Source: Martinezella dioscoreae
Lineage (GTDB): Bacteria; Pseudomonadota; Alphaproteobacteria; Rhizobiales; Rhizobiaceae
Length of the DNA: 64,000 nt
Assembly: GCF_009176305.1 (NCBI RefSeq)
Contig: NZ_BLAJ01000004.1
Coordinates: forward strand, 620,001-684,000
Direction of reading: 5' to 3'
Part shown: piece after piece, positions 25,619-37,563 of the stretch
Layout of the letters: each line of letters starts with the position of its first letter
Numbering within the stretch: position 1 is the first letter of the stretch
The notes under the pieces: model-generated
What the model was told of the DNA's origin: nothing
The model's database searches: none
The model's input: the letters and a program-made list of their open reading frames with translations, nothing else
Position numbers and translations under genes: made by a program

Positions 25619-25643
25619 AACGGAACTGAAAGAGATCTGTTCC
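25619..25643 (-). promoter_or_regulatory. EcfG-type promoter motif of treY-glgX, perfect match
   Basis: On the minus strand GGAAC (25643-25639), 16 bases, CGTT (25622-25619). It matches the EcfG consensus with no mismatch, and the -10 lies about 31 bases before the treY start. Confidence 0.65.
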
Positions 25644-25650
25644 CACCCCA

Positions 25651-25675
25651 GGAACCGTTCCGGTCAAGATGCGTT
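25651..25675 (+). promoter_or_regulatory. EcfG-type promoter motif of treZ, perfect match
   Basis: GGAAC (25651-25655), 16 bases, CGTT (25672-25675). It lies 41 bp before the treZ start and back-to-back with the treY motif, so both genes can respond to the same sigma factor. Confidence 0.65.
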
Positions 25676-25716
25676 GGATGCAGGAAAATTTCAGCGTCAT
25701 TGACGGATAGGGTGTC

Positions 25717-27477
25717 ATGCAGCACGGCTTCGCATTTGGACCACAAATCAATGAGAATGCGGTCTTGTTCCGCTTGTGGGCGCCCTTGGCGGAGAGCGCG
25801 CTCGTCCGCATCGAGCAGCGCGGAGAATGGGCCATGCGGCGGAGCCAGGACGGCTGGCATGTCGTCGAAGTCAACGACGCGCAGATCGGCGATCGCTATA
25901 AGTTCGTGCTGGCCGATGGGTTTGCCGTGCCGGATCCTGCCTCGCGCTTTCAGCCCGAAGACGTTCACGGCCCGAGCGAGCTGATCGATCCAACGTTCAC
26001 GTGGAAAACGCAGGGATGGAAGGGACGCCGCTGGGAGGAGATCGTCATCTACGAACTGCATGTCGGCGCCTTCACGGAAGCTGGCACATTTCTGGCGGCC
26101 ATCGAAAAGCTCGACCATTTGCAGCGCCTCGGCATAACGGCCATTCAAATCATGCCGCTTTCGGATTTTCGCGGTCGGTATGGATGGGGTTACGACGGTG
26201 TTTTGCCCTATGCACCAGATGGCAGCTACGGCCGCCCCGAACATCTCAAAATGCTCGTCGATGCAGCCCACGAGCGCGGCATCTGCGTCTTTCTCGATGT
26301 GGTCTATAATCATTTCGGGCCGGACGGAAACTATCTGCCCCGCTACGCGCCGATCTTCGGCGACCGGCACGAAAGCGTCTGGGGCAAGGGCCTGAACTAC
26401 GATGGCGACAGCAGCCGCTTCGTCCGCGATTTCGTCATAGAAAACGCTGTCTATTGGCTGAGCGAGTTTCGGATGGATGGTTTGCGGCTCGATGCCGTTC
26501 ACGCGATGAAGGACGATAGCGATCCGCATATCCTTCTCGAACTTGCCGGTCGCGTCAGAAGCGCCTTCCCTGAACGCCATGTGCACCTGATCGTCGAAAA
26601 CGAGGATAATGAAGCGGCTCTCCTCGCGCGCGATGACGACGGCAAGCCGCGCCACTTTACCGCACAGTGGAATGATGACATCCACCACGCTCTCCACGTG
26701 GCGGCCACAGGCGAGACCTTCGGCTACTACGAAGATTATGCCGATTGGACACCGCGCCTGAGCCGCGCGCTTGCCGAGGGCTTCGCGTTTCAGGGGGAGC
26801 ACATGGAATATCGAGGGCGGCCAAGGGGATCGCCAAGCGTTGGCTTGCCGCCATCGGCCTTTATCTCCTTCATCCAAAACCATGACCAGATCGGCAATCG
26901 AGCGCGCGGCGATCGTATGATTTCTTCCCACCCCATCGAGGCGATAAAGGCTATCGCAGCCATCTATCTTCTCTCGCCCCAGATCCCCATGCTGTTCATG
27001 GGTGAGGAATGGGGCGCTACCGATCCCTTTCCCTTCTTTTGCGATTTCGATGAGGAGCTCAACGCCAAGATAAGGCTTGGCCGCAAGGAGGAACTGAAGC
27101 GCCTGCCCGGCTTCGAAGCGGAGGATGCATGCGACCCGACGGCCGAAGCCACCTTCCTCCGCGCAAAATTGCGCTGGGATAAAATGGATGAGAACCCGGC
27201 AACGGGACGCTATTACCGGCAGTTGCTAGAGCTCAGACATCAAATGGTCGTGCCGCTCCTCGTCGAAGCGCATAGTTGCTTGGCGACCTACGATCCAGAC
27301 GCCTCGCCAATCCGAGTGCGCTGGAAACTCGGGTCTACAAATCTTCATTTGGCAGCCAATTTGTCGAACACGCCTGTTATTTTGAAAAGTCCGATCGAGG
27401 GACAAGCATTTTTTTCGTCGAACGGCATGACAGACAACTCGATCGGACCATGGGGAATTGTCTGGAGCCTGTCGTGA
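25717..27477 (+). CDS. treZ: Malto-oligosyltrehalose trehalohydrolase
   Basis: Hydrolyses maltooligosyltrehalose to release free trehalose (second TreYZ step), cytosolic, 586 residues. It has an N-terminal beta domain (FAFGPQINENAVLFRLWAP), then a GH13 barrel with YELHVGAFT, VVYNHFGPDGNYL, the nucleophile Asp in GLRLDAVHAMKDD, the acid Glu in LIVENEDNEA, and Asp in FIQNHDQIGNRARG. The enzyme faces treY, so the complete route is encoded on both sides of one promoter region. A very long open frame on the opposite strand is only a composition effect. Confidence 0.96.
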   Translation: MQHGFAFGPQINENAVLFRLWAPLAESALVRIEQRGEWAMRRSQDGWHVVEVNDAQIGDRYKFVLADGFAVPDPASRFQPEDVHGPSELIDPTFTWKTQGWKGRRWEEIVIYELHVGAFTEAGTFLAAIEKLDHLQRLGITAIQIMPLSDFRGRYGWGYDGVLPYAPDGSYGRPEHLKMLVDAAHERGICVFLDVVYNHFGPDGNYLPRYAPIFGDRHESVWGKGLNYDGDSSRFVRDFVIENAVYWLSEFRMDGLRLDAVHAMKDDSDPHILLELAGRVRSAFPERHVHLIVENEDNEAALLARDDDGKPRHFTAQWNDDIHHALHVAATGETFGYYEDYADWTPRLSRALAEGFAFQGEHMEYRGRPRGSPSVGLPPSAFISFIQNHDQIGNRARGDRMISSHPIEAIKAIAAIYLLSPQIPMLFMGEEWGATDPFPFFCDFDEELNAKIRLGRKEELKRLPGFEAEDACDPTAEATFLRAKLRWDKMDENPATGRYYRQLLELRHQMVVPLLVEAHSCLATYDPDASPIRVRWKLGSTNLHLAANLSNTPVILKSPIEGQAFFSSNGMTDNSIGPWGIVWSLS

Positions 27478-27557
27478 GCTATTTCGCAAATCTGAGGGAC
27501 GAGCTTCTACTGCCCTTCAGGCAACCCGATCCCCTCAGAGGCCAAGCCTACTTAACC

Positions 27558-27902
27558 TTATAGGCGCCGCGCCTTTTCCAAGGCATCGATGATTGCTTTG
27601 TCGGTGAATGGCTTGTCGATTATTCCAACCGCGCCTTCAAGGCCATAACCAACCCGCTCCGGGCTGCCGGTCACAAAGATCACTTTTATCCTGAACCGAT
27701 CCGTCAATCGGCGAGCAAGCCCCGCTCCGCTATGGCCATCGGCCAAGCCGAGATCCACGAAAGCCACCTCTGCCTTTGACGCGTAGGCCAGGGCCTGTTC
27801 CGCGGTCATGAAGGAGCCCACGACTTCGTGGCCAGCTTCGATAGCGATGCGCTCCAATTCCAGTGCCACCAAGGGCTCGTCTTCGACGATCATGATTTTC
27901 AT
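27558..27902 (-). CDS. Single-domain response regulator
   Basis: A 114-residue lone receiver. The acidic pair is in MIVEDEPLVALE, the phosphoacceptor Asp in VAFVDLGLADG, the Thr in VIFVTGSPERV and the Lys in IIDKPF. There is no DNA-binding or enzymatic output domain. GAGGAGG precedes the ATG at 27902, and a longer frame to 27917 is not needed. It sits 114 bp beyond glgB on the same strand and converges on treZ. Such receivers act by phosphate relay or by competing for a kinase; a link to the trehalose/glycogen genes is only positional. Confidence 0.88.
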   Translation of the reverse strand: MKIMIVEDEPLVALELERIAIEAGHEVVGSFMTAEQALAYASKAEVAFVDLGLADGHSGAGLARRLTDRFRIKVIFVTGSPERVGYGLEGAVGIIDKPFTDKAIIDALEKARRL

Positions 27903-28016
27903 TAGCAACCTCCTCATGCAATAAAAGATGGATCAAATTGGAAGAAAGACGATGTTCGCTACCGGACCGTTCCGCGCAACCACGACGGCATCGACTACTT
28001 CCCACGACGCGGAACT

Positions 28017-30250
<2,234 letters not shown>

Positions 30251-30254
<4 letters not shown>

Positions 30255-33200
30255 GAGCGGCTCTCCGAAAGTCGGGCTATGATCGCGGCAAGTCCGTTCA
30301 GCGGGATCGGAAGCCACTTAGGACGGTTCCGGGCCTCATAAGCGATCTCATAGGCAGCCTTCTCCAGAAGAAAGATATCGATGATCCGCCGCACCTCGGC
30401 GGGCGTTTTCGGCAAATCGGGCGAAGCCGCCAATGCCTCGATATAGGATGTCAGAAAAATGCGTTCCGCACTTTCCGCAAAGCGGCGGATCACCTCTCGG
30501 CGGCGGGCATCATGATGATCCGAAATAGCGTCGTTTTCGAGCATGGCGGTCGCCGAGAGATAGTCGAGCGACCGCAGCAGGCCGGCAGCGTCGCGCAATG
30601 GGCTCGTCTTGGCGCGACGCTCCGCGAGATTGCGCGCCGGCTCGCCTTCGAAATCGATAATGACGGCATCGCCCTCCGTCACCAGGATCTGGCCAAGATG
30701 GAAATCGCCATGCGCACGCGTCAACAACGTGCCTTTCGCCTCGTCCGCCAGCGCACCGGCAAGCTCGAGGATCCTGTCGCGTTCGGCAAGCAGCAGGGAT
30801 ATCTGTTCCGCGATCTCGGGCTCGACACTGTCTTCGAGGCCGGTCAGCTTGGAAAAGGCATAGGTGATCTCGCCCGTTACGGTTTTACAAATGCCGGCGA
30901 TATCGCGTGCTTCCGCCCGACGTGGCGCGAAGGCTTCGTTGTCGGTCGGTTGCGCCAATAAGACATGCAATTCTCCGAGCCGTTCGCCGACCATGGAAAC
31001 GAAATGCAGAAGCGGCTGCAGCTGCTCATCGGCCGCCTCGACGGCGGACTCCGTGATAACAATCTCGTCGGCAGTGCGTCGGAGGTTGGACAGCATCCAA
31101 TTCCAGGCATCGCCCTGATTGCGGATCGCTCCTTGCACGATGATAAGCGTCGATCGGCGACCTTCGCCGTCGGTCCGAGCCACCTCGCCCAGAAGAGGGG
31201 CAGTATGCTCGTAACCATGTTCCGTCAGATAGCGCGTCATTTCGACTTCCGGATGGACGCCGACGAAGACATGGCGGATCAGCTTGATCATCGCCAAGTC
31301 GCCCACGAGCAACGAGCTATTGGATTGTTCGGCCGAAAGCCAACGGATCGGCATGTCCTCCGTCAGGGCCAGGCAATCGAGCCGGTCGGTGCCGATGAAT
31401 TCGATCATGCCGGTGCGTCCGCTGACCGTCGAGCGGTCGCACAGGCCCTGAAGGATGCCACGCGCCATTAGTTCGATGGCAAATCCATCAGTCAGGAATC
31501 CCACCCGCCTGCCCTGCCGGATACGGGCAAGGGAAAGCTGCTGGGCGAGCACGTTGGTCGCCGTATCGTCCCATTCGGCTGCGAGCGGCAACTGGTAGCT
31601 TTCCACATGATCCGGCAGCACGACCTCGATCTCTCCGAGCACGACACCGTCGGCAAAGGGTATCGGCGTCGCGGAAACGAGCCTTGCCTCCTGCAGAGCC
31701 TGGTCCTTGGCGCCGAACCAACGGCGCTTCGCAAGATAGGCCGGCAGGATATCCCTGCTCAACACCGCCGCGTGATGCGGCAGCTCGGCAAGTTCCGTGA
31801 GGCTGCGCCGGATAACGATCGTCACCAGATCGACAAGTTGCTCGGGCGGTGCCGTGCGCCAGGCTGGTCCGTCGGCCTCGGCAGCGAGCTGGAACCAGAA
31901 AAAACCATAGGGCGGCAGTGTGAGCAGGTAGGTGAGCTGTCCGATCGGCGGGAATGGCGACATGCCCGTCAACTCCACGGGAACCCGCCCTTCGAACTGC
32001 TGCAGATCGAGCTCCACGGCTTGAGGAACGCGCGACAGGTTTGCGACGCAAAGAATGACCTCGTCACCATATTCGCGCAAATAGGCGAGAATCCGTCGGT
32101 TGGCCGGTGCCAGGAAGCGCATCGAACCCCGCCCAAAGGCGCTGTGGCGACCGCGCAGCGCCAGCATTCGCCGTGTCCAGTTCAACAGCGAATGCGCGTC
32201 CGACACCTGTGCCTCGACGTTCAATGCCTCGAAGCCATAGAGCGGATCGGCAACCGGCGGCAATACGAGGCGCGCTGGATCTGCGCGCGAAAAGCCGCCA
32301 TTGCGATCGGGAGACCATTGCATCGGGGTGCGCACGCCGTCCCGGTCGCCGAGATATATATTGTCTCCCATGCCTATCTCGTCCCCATAATAGACGATGG
32401 GCGTTCCCGGCATGGACAGCAGCAACGCATTCATGAGCTCGATACGGCGGCGATCGCGTTCCATCAATGGCGCCAGCCGCCGTCGGATGCCAAGGTTGAT
32501 GCGGGCGCGCTTGTCGGAGGCGTAGGTCTCCCACAGATAATCGCGTTCAGCATCGGTGACCATTTCGAGCGTCAACTCGTCGTGATTTCGGAGGAAGATC
32601 GCCCATTGGCAGATTTCGGGAATTTCCGGCGTTTGACGTATGATATCGGTGATCGGGAAGCGATCCTCCTTGGCAATCGCCATGTACATGCGCGGCATCA
32701 AGGGGAAATGGAACGCCATGTGGCATTCGTCGCCGTCGCCAAAATATTCTCGCGTGTCTTCCGGCCACTGGTTTGCCTCGGCAAGGAGCAGCACGCCGGA
32801 ATGTGTTGCATCAAGCGCCGCGCGGATCTGCTTGAGGATCAGATGTGTTTCCGGCAGGTTTTCGTTGTTGGTGCCCTCGCGCTCGACAAGATAGGGGATC
32901 GCATCGAGCCGGAAGCCGTCGATGCCGGTCTCAAGCCAGAAGCGCATGACATCGATAATTTCCTTCATGACCAGCGGATTATCGAAATTGAGATCGGGCT
33001 GGTGCGAATAGAAGCGATGCCAATAATAGGCGCCCGCCACGGGATCGAATGTCCAGTTCGACTTTTCCGTATCGAGAAAAATGATGCGGGTCTCGGGAAA
33101 TTTCAGGTCGGTATCCGACCAGACGTAGAAGTCACGTTCGGGGCTTCCGGCAGGCGATTGCCGCGCGCGCTGGAACCAGGGATGCTGGTCCGACGTGTGG

Positions 33201-33544
33201 TTGATGACAAGCTCGATGATGACGCGGATATTATGTTCATGCGCCGCCGCCACGAACTTCCGGAAATCCTCTAGCGTCCCGTAGTCCGGGCTGACATTGC
33301 GATAATCTGCGATATCATAGCCGTCATCGCGTCGGGGCGAGGGAAAAAACGGCAGGAGCCAGATGGCATTGACGCCGAGTGCGGCTATATAGTCGAGCTT
33401 CTGGTACAGGCCCTCGAAGTCGCCGATACCATCGCCATTGGCATCGTAAAACGACTTGATGTGCAGCTGGTAGATGATCGCATCCTTATACCATAGCGGG
33501 TCGTCGGCAAGTTTATCGCTCTCGGCCATGTGAACAGTGTCCAT
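30251..33544 (-). CDS. treS: Trehalose synthase fused to maltokinase
   Basis: A bifunctional 1097-residue protein. Residues 15-560 are TreS, a GH13 enzyme that interconverts trehalose and maltose: DPLWYKDAIIYQLHIKSF, nucleophile Asp in GFRLDAIPYLVE, acid Glu in LLLAEANQWPED, Asp in FLRNHDELTLEMVTD. After a linker, residues 610-1090 form a maltokinase (Pep2/Mak-like) with the kinase motifs HGDFHLGQILV and IDFEGEPARNLAERR, which make maltose 1-phosphate from ATP. GGGGAGG precedes the ATG at 33544, one base past the glgE stop. Fused TreS-Mak proteins are known in the GlgE pathway. The product feeds GlgE upstream in the same operon. Confidence 0.95.
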
Positions 33545-33545
33545 C

Positions 33546-36500
33546 TCAGACCTCCCCTGCCCTGACGCGCCAGATGGCAAACGGCAAATGGGCGGGATCG
33601 AGCCTAATCATCTGCCACTTGCCCGTACGGCTGAATCTTTGCCCGCTGACGAGATCCTCGAAAGCGAGTGTGCCATCGTCTGCCAGGCCGAACCGCCAGA
33701 GCGGAAATTCGACATTGCTTTCCTCTATCGCGTGCGGATTGAGCGTCACGGCCACAAGCAGAACGTTGTGGCGCCCGACGCTTGCCTTCTCGAAAAACAT
33801 GACGTTGGGGTTCGAGGAGGGCAGGAAAGTCAGGCCGAGATGCGAATGCAACGCTGAATTATCCTTGCGAATGCGATTGAGGATCGAGATCTCCGCCTTG
33901 ATGTTACCCGGGCGGTCGTAATCCCAGGCGCGGATCTCGTATTTTTCACTATCGGCATATTCCTTGCGCTTGGCGTCCGGCCGTCCTTCGCAAAGCTCGA
34001 AGCCGTTATAGACGCCCCAAAGACCGGATAGGGTGGCAGCGAGCGCGGCCCGGATGAGATAGGCGGAGCGCGGCGCGTTCTGGAGGAAGTCCGGGTTGAT
34101 ATCATGCGTGTTGACAAAGAAATGCGGGCGAAAGAATTCCCTCACCTCACTTTGAGTAAGTTCGGTCAGATATTCCTCCAGCTCCGCTCTTGTGTTGCGC
34201 CAGGTGAAGTAGGTGTAGGACTGGGAGAAGCCGACCTTCGCCAGCCGGTACATCACCTTCGGCCTTGTGAAGGCTTCCGAAAGGAACACAACCTGCGGAT
34301 GACGCGCGCGGATATCGCCGATCATCCACTCCCAGAAGGGAAAGGGCTTGGTATGAGGATTGTCGACGCGGAAAATTTCCACGCCTTCCTCGATCCACAT
34401 TTCGACGATGTCGCGCAGTTCGGCCCAAAGTGCTGGCACCGCCTCCGGCGCGTAGAAATCGACATTGACGATATCTTCGTATTTCTTCGGCGGATTTTCC
34501 GCATAACGGATCGTGCCGTCGGGCCGCCAGTCGAACCAGCCCGGATGTTCCTTTAGCCACGGGTGGTCGGGGGAGGCTTGAATCGCTAAGTCGAGTGCGA
34601 TCTCCAATCCGAGCCGCCTGGCTTCCGTAATCAGATGCTCGAAGTCATCGAATCCGCCAAGGAGGGGATGGATCGCCTCATGCCCGCCGTCCTCCGAACC
34701 AATCGCGTAAGGACTGCCTGGGTCAGTTGGAGCGGCGATGAGAGAATTGTTGCGGCCCTTGCGGTTGGTGTGGCCGATCGGGTGGATCGGCGGGAAATAG
34801 AGCACGTCAAAGCCCATATCTCGGATGGCCGGCAAGCGTGCGATGACGTCCTCAAAAGTGCCGTGGCGATTGGGGTCACCGCTCTGCGAACGTGGAAAGA
34901 TCTGATACCAGCTCGCAAAGGCCGCTTCGCGGCGCTCCGCTTCCACACCATAAGTTCGCGAGTGCGAGGTAAAGGGGCGGCGGTCGGCGAGCGCCATGAG
35001 GTCGTTTGTTCGTGTGGCAAGCAGCAATTCGAGCCTGCCTGGCCCGTCACGCCTTTCGAGCTCGGCAAGCAACGTCGCGAGTTCCGCCCTGTCCTCGTCC
35101 CTCATCGATATGCCATCATCGGCAGCAGCATCGCGGATCAACTCCTCACCTTCGATCAGTTCCAGCCGCAGATCGAGCCGCGCTTCACTCTTCTTGAGAA
35201 GCTCGTGGCGGAAGATGGCGAAGGGATTTTTCCACGCCTCGACCATGAATTCGAAGCGCCCGATGCGATCGAGCAGGAAGGAGCCCCGCCATCGATCGTT
35301 TTCGCAAAGGACCATTCTCGTTCGACGCCACTCAAGCTCGTCGCGGGCGCGATAAAGGAGGGCGGCCGACAGCAGATCGTGGCCATCGGCAAAGATGTCC
35401 GCCTCGGCGATCAGCGTGTCGCCGACGATGCGCTTGACCGCGAAACGTCCATCATCGACCTGCGGGGTAACAAGTTCGATGGCGATGCGCGGAGAGGCCG
35501 TCGCTTCAGCGAGGGACAGTTCCCCTTCGTCAGCCGAAACCAGAGGGCGGATCTCCGTTGTGACGGCGCGCACCTCGCCTGGAGCGATTCTCCGGCTACC
35601 AGCCACCGCCTCGACGGGCAGGAAAGGCAAGGCCAAGCGATGCATGATGTCGTCAGGCAGTTCCGCGGTACGACGCAGATCTCTGTTGACCGCGAGTAGC
35701 CGCGTACGCGTTGCATCCCGCAATGTGGATCGATCAGCCTGCGCGATCACCGTGACTTGGCTCGCTGTTTCACATTGAAGAAACATCCATCGAGTGGACG
35801 CGCGTGGAACGGAATTCAGGTCGCGTATATCGGCCGAGATATCGTAAGCTCCCTCGGCCTTGAGGACACGCAAACCCTCTCCATGCCCATATGTGGGATC
35901 GAGCGGCAAGGTGGCGCCGAATTCGAATCCCATCGGCACAAGCAACCCATCGCCGAGCTCGGCCGCGAGATGGAGAGCGCGGCGTGATTTTCGCTCGCGG
36001 ATTTCCCTGCTTTCGCTGCCATGCGCGATGCGCCTTCCAAACGGCGCTTCCGGAAAGGTGATCTGTGGCCCGAAAGGCAGCTGCAGGCGATACTCTTCAA
36101 GGAACCAGCCTTCGCGCAGATCCCACCAAGCAAGCGACGAAAAGGCTCCGTCGAACCCACAGTCTTGCAATTCTAATCGAAAAGCGAAGTCAGTTCCCGG
36201 GGTATAGGCAAAGAATCTCGTTTCCGGATCCGCGATCCTCGCACTTGCCATCAATCGTCGCCAACCATCAGCGGGCAGGCTGTCAAGGCCAATGACCCGA
36301 TACCCCATGATCCCGCAGGACGCGAAGTCTGCGAGGCGGGTTTCCCATTCGCCGGTCACCTCGCTCGAATATGGCGCGCGGGGCTGAGATGGAGAGCTCG
36401 GCGACCGCCGTGGGTCGAGAGGGGTCGAGACGCCTGTTTCTGCGTTGCACGGCTTTATCGCGAGATCGAGCATAAATGCCACACCCCGCTCGCGCGCATC

Positions 36501-36761
36501 TTTTGCCAGGGCGAAAAGACCCTCCTTCACTTCATCTTCAAGTTTGGCCTCTGCGTCCGATCGCGTGTAATTCTCCATGGAACGAAGACCGGCACGTCTC
36601 CCGTCGAGGAAGGGCGGAGCGGAAAGTACAATATCGAAACCGAGAGCGCTTGCATGATCAAAGGCTTCATTCCATTGGTCTCGTCCAGTTAGGAGCAACG
36701 GATTTATATAGTAAATCCGGGGATGGCTAAACGCGTCGGCCGGCTCGGCTGCAAACGTCAT
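33546..36761 (-). CDS. glgE: Maltosyltransferase GlgE with N-terminal GH13-like extension
   Basis: Transfers maltose from maltose 1-phosphate to the non-reducing end of alpha-glucan. GlgE usually has about 650-700 residues; here there are 1071. The C-terminal two thirds (from about residue 420, RIAIELVTPQVDDGRFAVKR) are standard GlgE, with the nucleophile Asp in FRVDNPHTKPFPFWEW, acid Glu in VVFLSEAFTRPKVMYRL and Asp in FVNTHDINPDF. The first 400 residues form an extra amylase-like barrel, but the spots for the catalytic residues read GYRVIGLDSLP and FFAYTPGTDF, so it is degenerate. ATG 36761 is preferred over GTG 36776, because GGAG is nine bases before it. An EcfG-type motif at 36821-36845 precedes the operon. 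Confidence 0.93.
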   Translation of the reverse strand: MTFAAEPADAFSHPRIYYINPLLLTGRDQWNEAFDHASALGFDIVLSAPPFLDGRRAGLRSMENYTRSDAEAKLEDEVKEGLFALAKDARERGVAFMLDLAIKPCNAETGVSTPLDPRRSPSSPSQPRAPYSSEVTGEWETRLADFASCGIMGYRVIGLDSLPADGWRRLMASARIADPETRFFAYTPGTDFAFRLELQDCGFDGAFSSLAWWDLREGWFLEEYRLQLPFGPQITFPEAPFGRRIAHGSESREIRERKSRRALHLAAELGDGLLVPMGFEFGATLPLDPTYGHGEGLRVLKAEGAYDISADIRDLNSVPRASTRWMFLQCETASQVTVIAQADRSTLRDATRTRLLAVNRDLRRTAELPDDIMHRLALPFLPVEAVAGSRRIAPGEVRAVTTEIRPLVSADEGELSLAEATASPRIAIELVTPQVDDGRFAVKRIVGDTLIAEADIFADGHDLLSAALLYRARDELEWRRTRMVLCENDRWRGSFLLDRIGRFEFMVEAWKNPFAIFRHELLKKSEARLDLRLELIEGEELIRDAAADDGISMRDEDRAELATLLAELERRDGPGRLELLLATRTNDLMALADRRPFTSHSRTYGVEAERREAAFASWYQIFPRSQSGDPNRHGTFEDVIARLPAIRDMGFDVLYFPPIHPIGHTNRKGRNNSLIAAPTDPGSPYAIGSEDGGHEAIHPLLGGFDDFEHLITEARRLGLEIALDLAIQASPDHPWLKEHPGWFDWRPDGTIRYAENPPKKYEDIVNVDFYAPEAVPALWAELRDIVEMWIEEGVEIFRVDNPHTKPFPFWEWMIGDIRARHPQVVFLSEAFTRPKVMYRLAKVGFSQSYTYFTWRNTRAELEEYLTELTQSEVREFFRPHFFVNTHDINPDFLQNAPRSAYLIRAALAATLSGLWGVYNGFELCEGRPDAKRKEYADSEKYEIRAWDYDRPGNIKAEISILNRIRKDNSALHSHLGLTFLPSSNPNVMFFEKASVGRHNVLLVAVTLNPHAIEESNVEFPLWRFGLADDGTLAFEDLVSGQRFSRTGKWQMIRLDPAHLPFAIWRVRAGEV

Positions 36762-36820
36762 CAATTTGTTCTCCACGCATCAGGCGGAAATAAATTGTCC
36801 CTCCCGGCGATACCAAGACC

Positions 36821-36845
36821 AACCATCGAACGACTTGCTTGTTCC
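36821..36845 (-). promoter_or_regulatory. EcfG-type promoter motif of glgE-treS-glgB
   Basis: On the minus strand GGAAC (36845-36841), 16 bases, GGTT (36824-36821). One mismatch from the consensus. The -10 lies about 60 bases upstream of the chosen glgE start. Confidence 0.6.
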
Positions 36846-36919
36846 CTCCAATCGAGCAACTTTCATTTAAACAACCCACTCATGAAGGAGCATCGCTCGC
36901 CCTTCAGACGAAGATGCTT

Positions 36920-37036
36920 TCACTTCCGTTCGCAATAGATTGGCAAAAAGCGCTCGCTCGTTTCTTCCTCGGGCAGTTCGTCGCCACACATTCCCCAGCG
37001 CTGTCTACTGTCGACACAGCACCCCTCACTGGCCAT
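36920..37036 (-). CDS. Possible 38-aa stress peptide
   Basis: A short frame starting MASEGCCVDSRQRWGMCGDE and ending in SERFLPIYCERK, with four cysteines and an acidic ELPEEE stretch. Its third codon positions are GC-richer than those of the overlapping alternative, a GTG-started 53-codon frame at 36904-37065 that has a better ribosome site (GAGGAG eight bases upstream). Either could be the product of the EcfG-type promoter at 37097-37121. No family is recognised. Confidence 0.25.
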   Translation of the reverse strand: MASEGCCVDSRQRWGMCGDELPEEETSERFLPIYCERK

Positions 37037-37096
37037 TGTCGTTCGAAACGACGTTGCGCCTCCACAACCGCATCTCCTCAACTGCGCGGTGACACC

Positions 37097-37121
37097 AACC
37101 GATCAGGATACAGAAGGTTCC
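37097..37121 (-). promoter_or_regulatory. Orphan EcfG-type promoter motif
   Basis: On the minus strand GGAAC (37121-37117), 16 bases, GGTT (37100-37097). It has the same spacing and same -10 variant as the glgE motif 276 bases downstream. It could give a second, longer glgE transcript or drive a small gene or RNA. Confidence 0.45.
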
Positions 37122-37441
37122 CGGTTCCCCAGCGGCCATTCATTTTCTAGAAGTCAGGGCGTCACAGACGTCTTCGAAGGCGCGCTCCAGACCGCACCGC
37201 AGCCGGATTTTTTCCTGGTTGGGTCCCTGGAACATCGTTCAGCGGAGTTTCTTCCTCCTTTCATGCCAACAATGGTCCTGGGGAAGATAATGTCAGCAGG
37301 CGGAAGGCACTCACGCCCATATCAGGGCTTGCTGAGGAAATGGCGCACGACACTTCGAGGATGACAACGCAGCGGCAGGGTCCGAATCCACGCAACATAT
37401 CCGCGGCTTATAGGATGGGAGAAGCTATGATCACATGCACC

Positions 37442-37476
37442 ATTCACCAAGCCGAATTGATTTCGGCTTGGTGAAT
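37442..37476. repeat. Perfect 15-bp inverted repeat, 5-base loop
   Basis: ATTCACCAAGCCGAA and its exact reverse complement are separated by TTGAT. It lies 88 bp past the stop of the ABC ATPase gene (minus strand), so it may be that operon's terminator, although no T-run follows on either strand. A regulatory palindrome is an alternative. Confidence 0.6.
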
Positions 37477-37563
37477 ACTTCATGATCTGCTGCGAGCCGC
37501 CGGCCCCAAACACGTCCGCCGGAGCAATAATCCGGCCCGACTCAAGCCGTGCTCGAGGCAACA

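Larger units (their letters stand above)
36777..37563. other. 787-bp intergenic region between glgE operon and amino-acid ABC operon
   Basis: Contains the glgE promoter motif, a second EcfG-type motif at 37097-37121 followed by tiny ORFs, and a 15-bp perfect hairpin at 37442-37476. No longer gene is supported. Confidence 0.5.

Noticed and set aside
25585..26931. 448-codon open frame opposite treZ
   Set aside because: It is fully antisense to a clear treZ gene and its protein has no recognisable domain; such frames arise from high-GC codon bias.
31607..33274. 555-codon open frame opposite treS
   Set aside because: Same reason: antisense to conserved TreS sequence with low-complexity composition.
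36777..37563. Several 60-100 codon frames on both strands
   Set aside because: No ribosome sites or domain patterns except for the tiny frames listed; most are chance ORFs.
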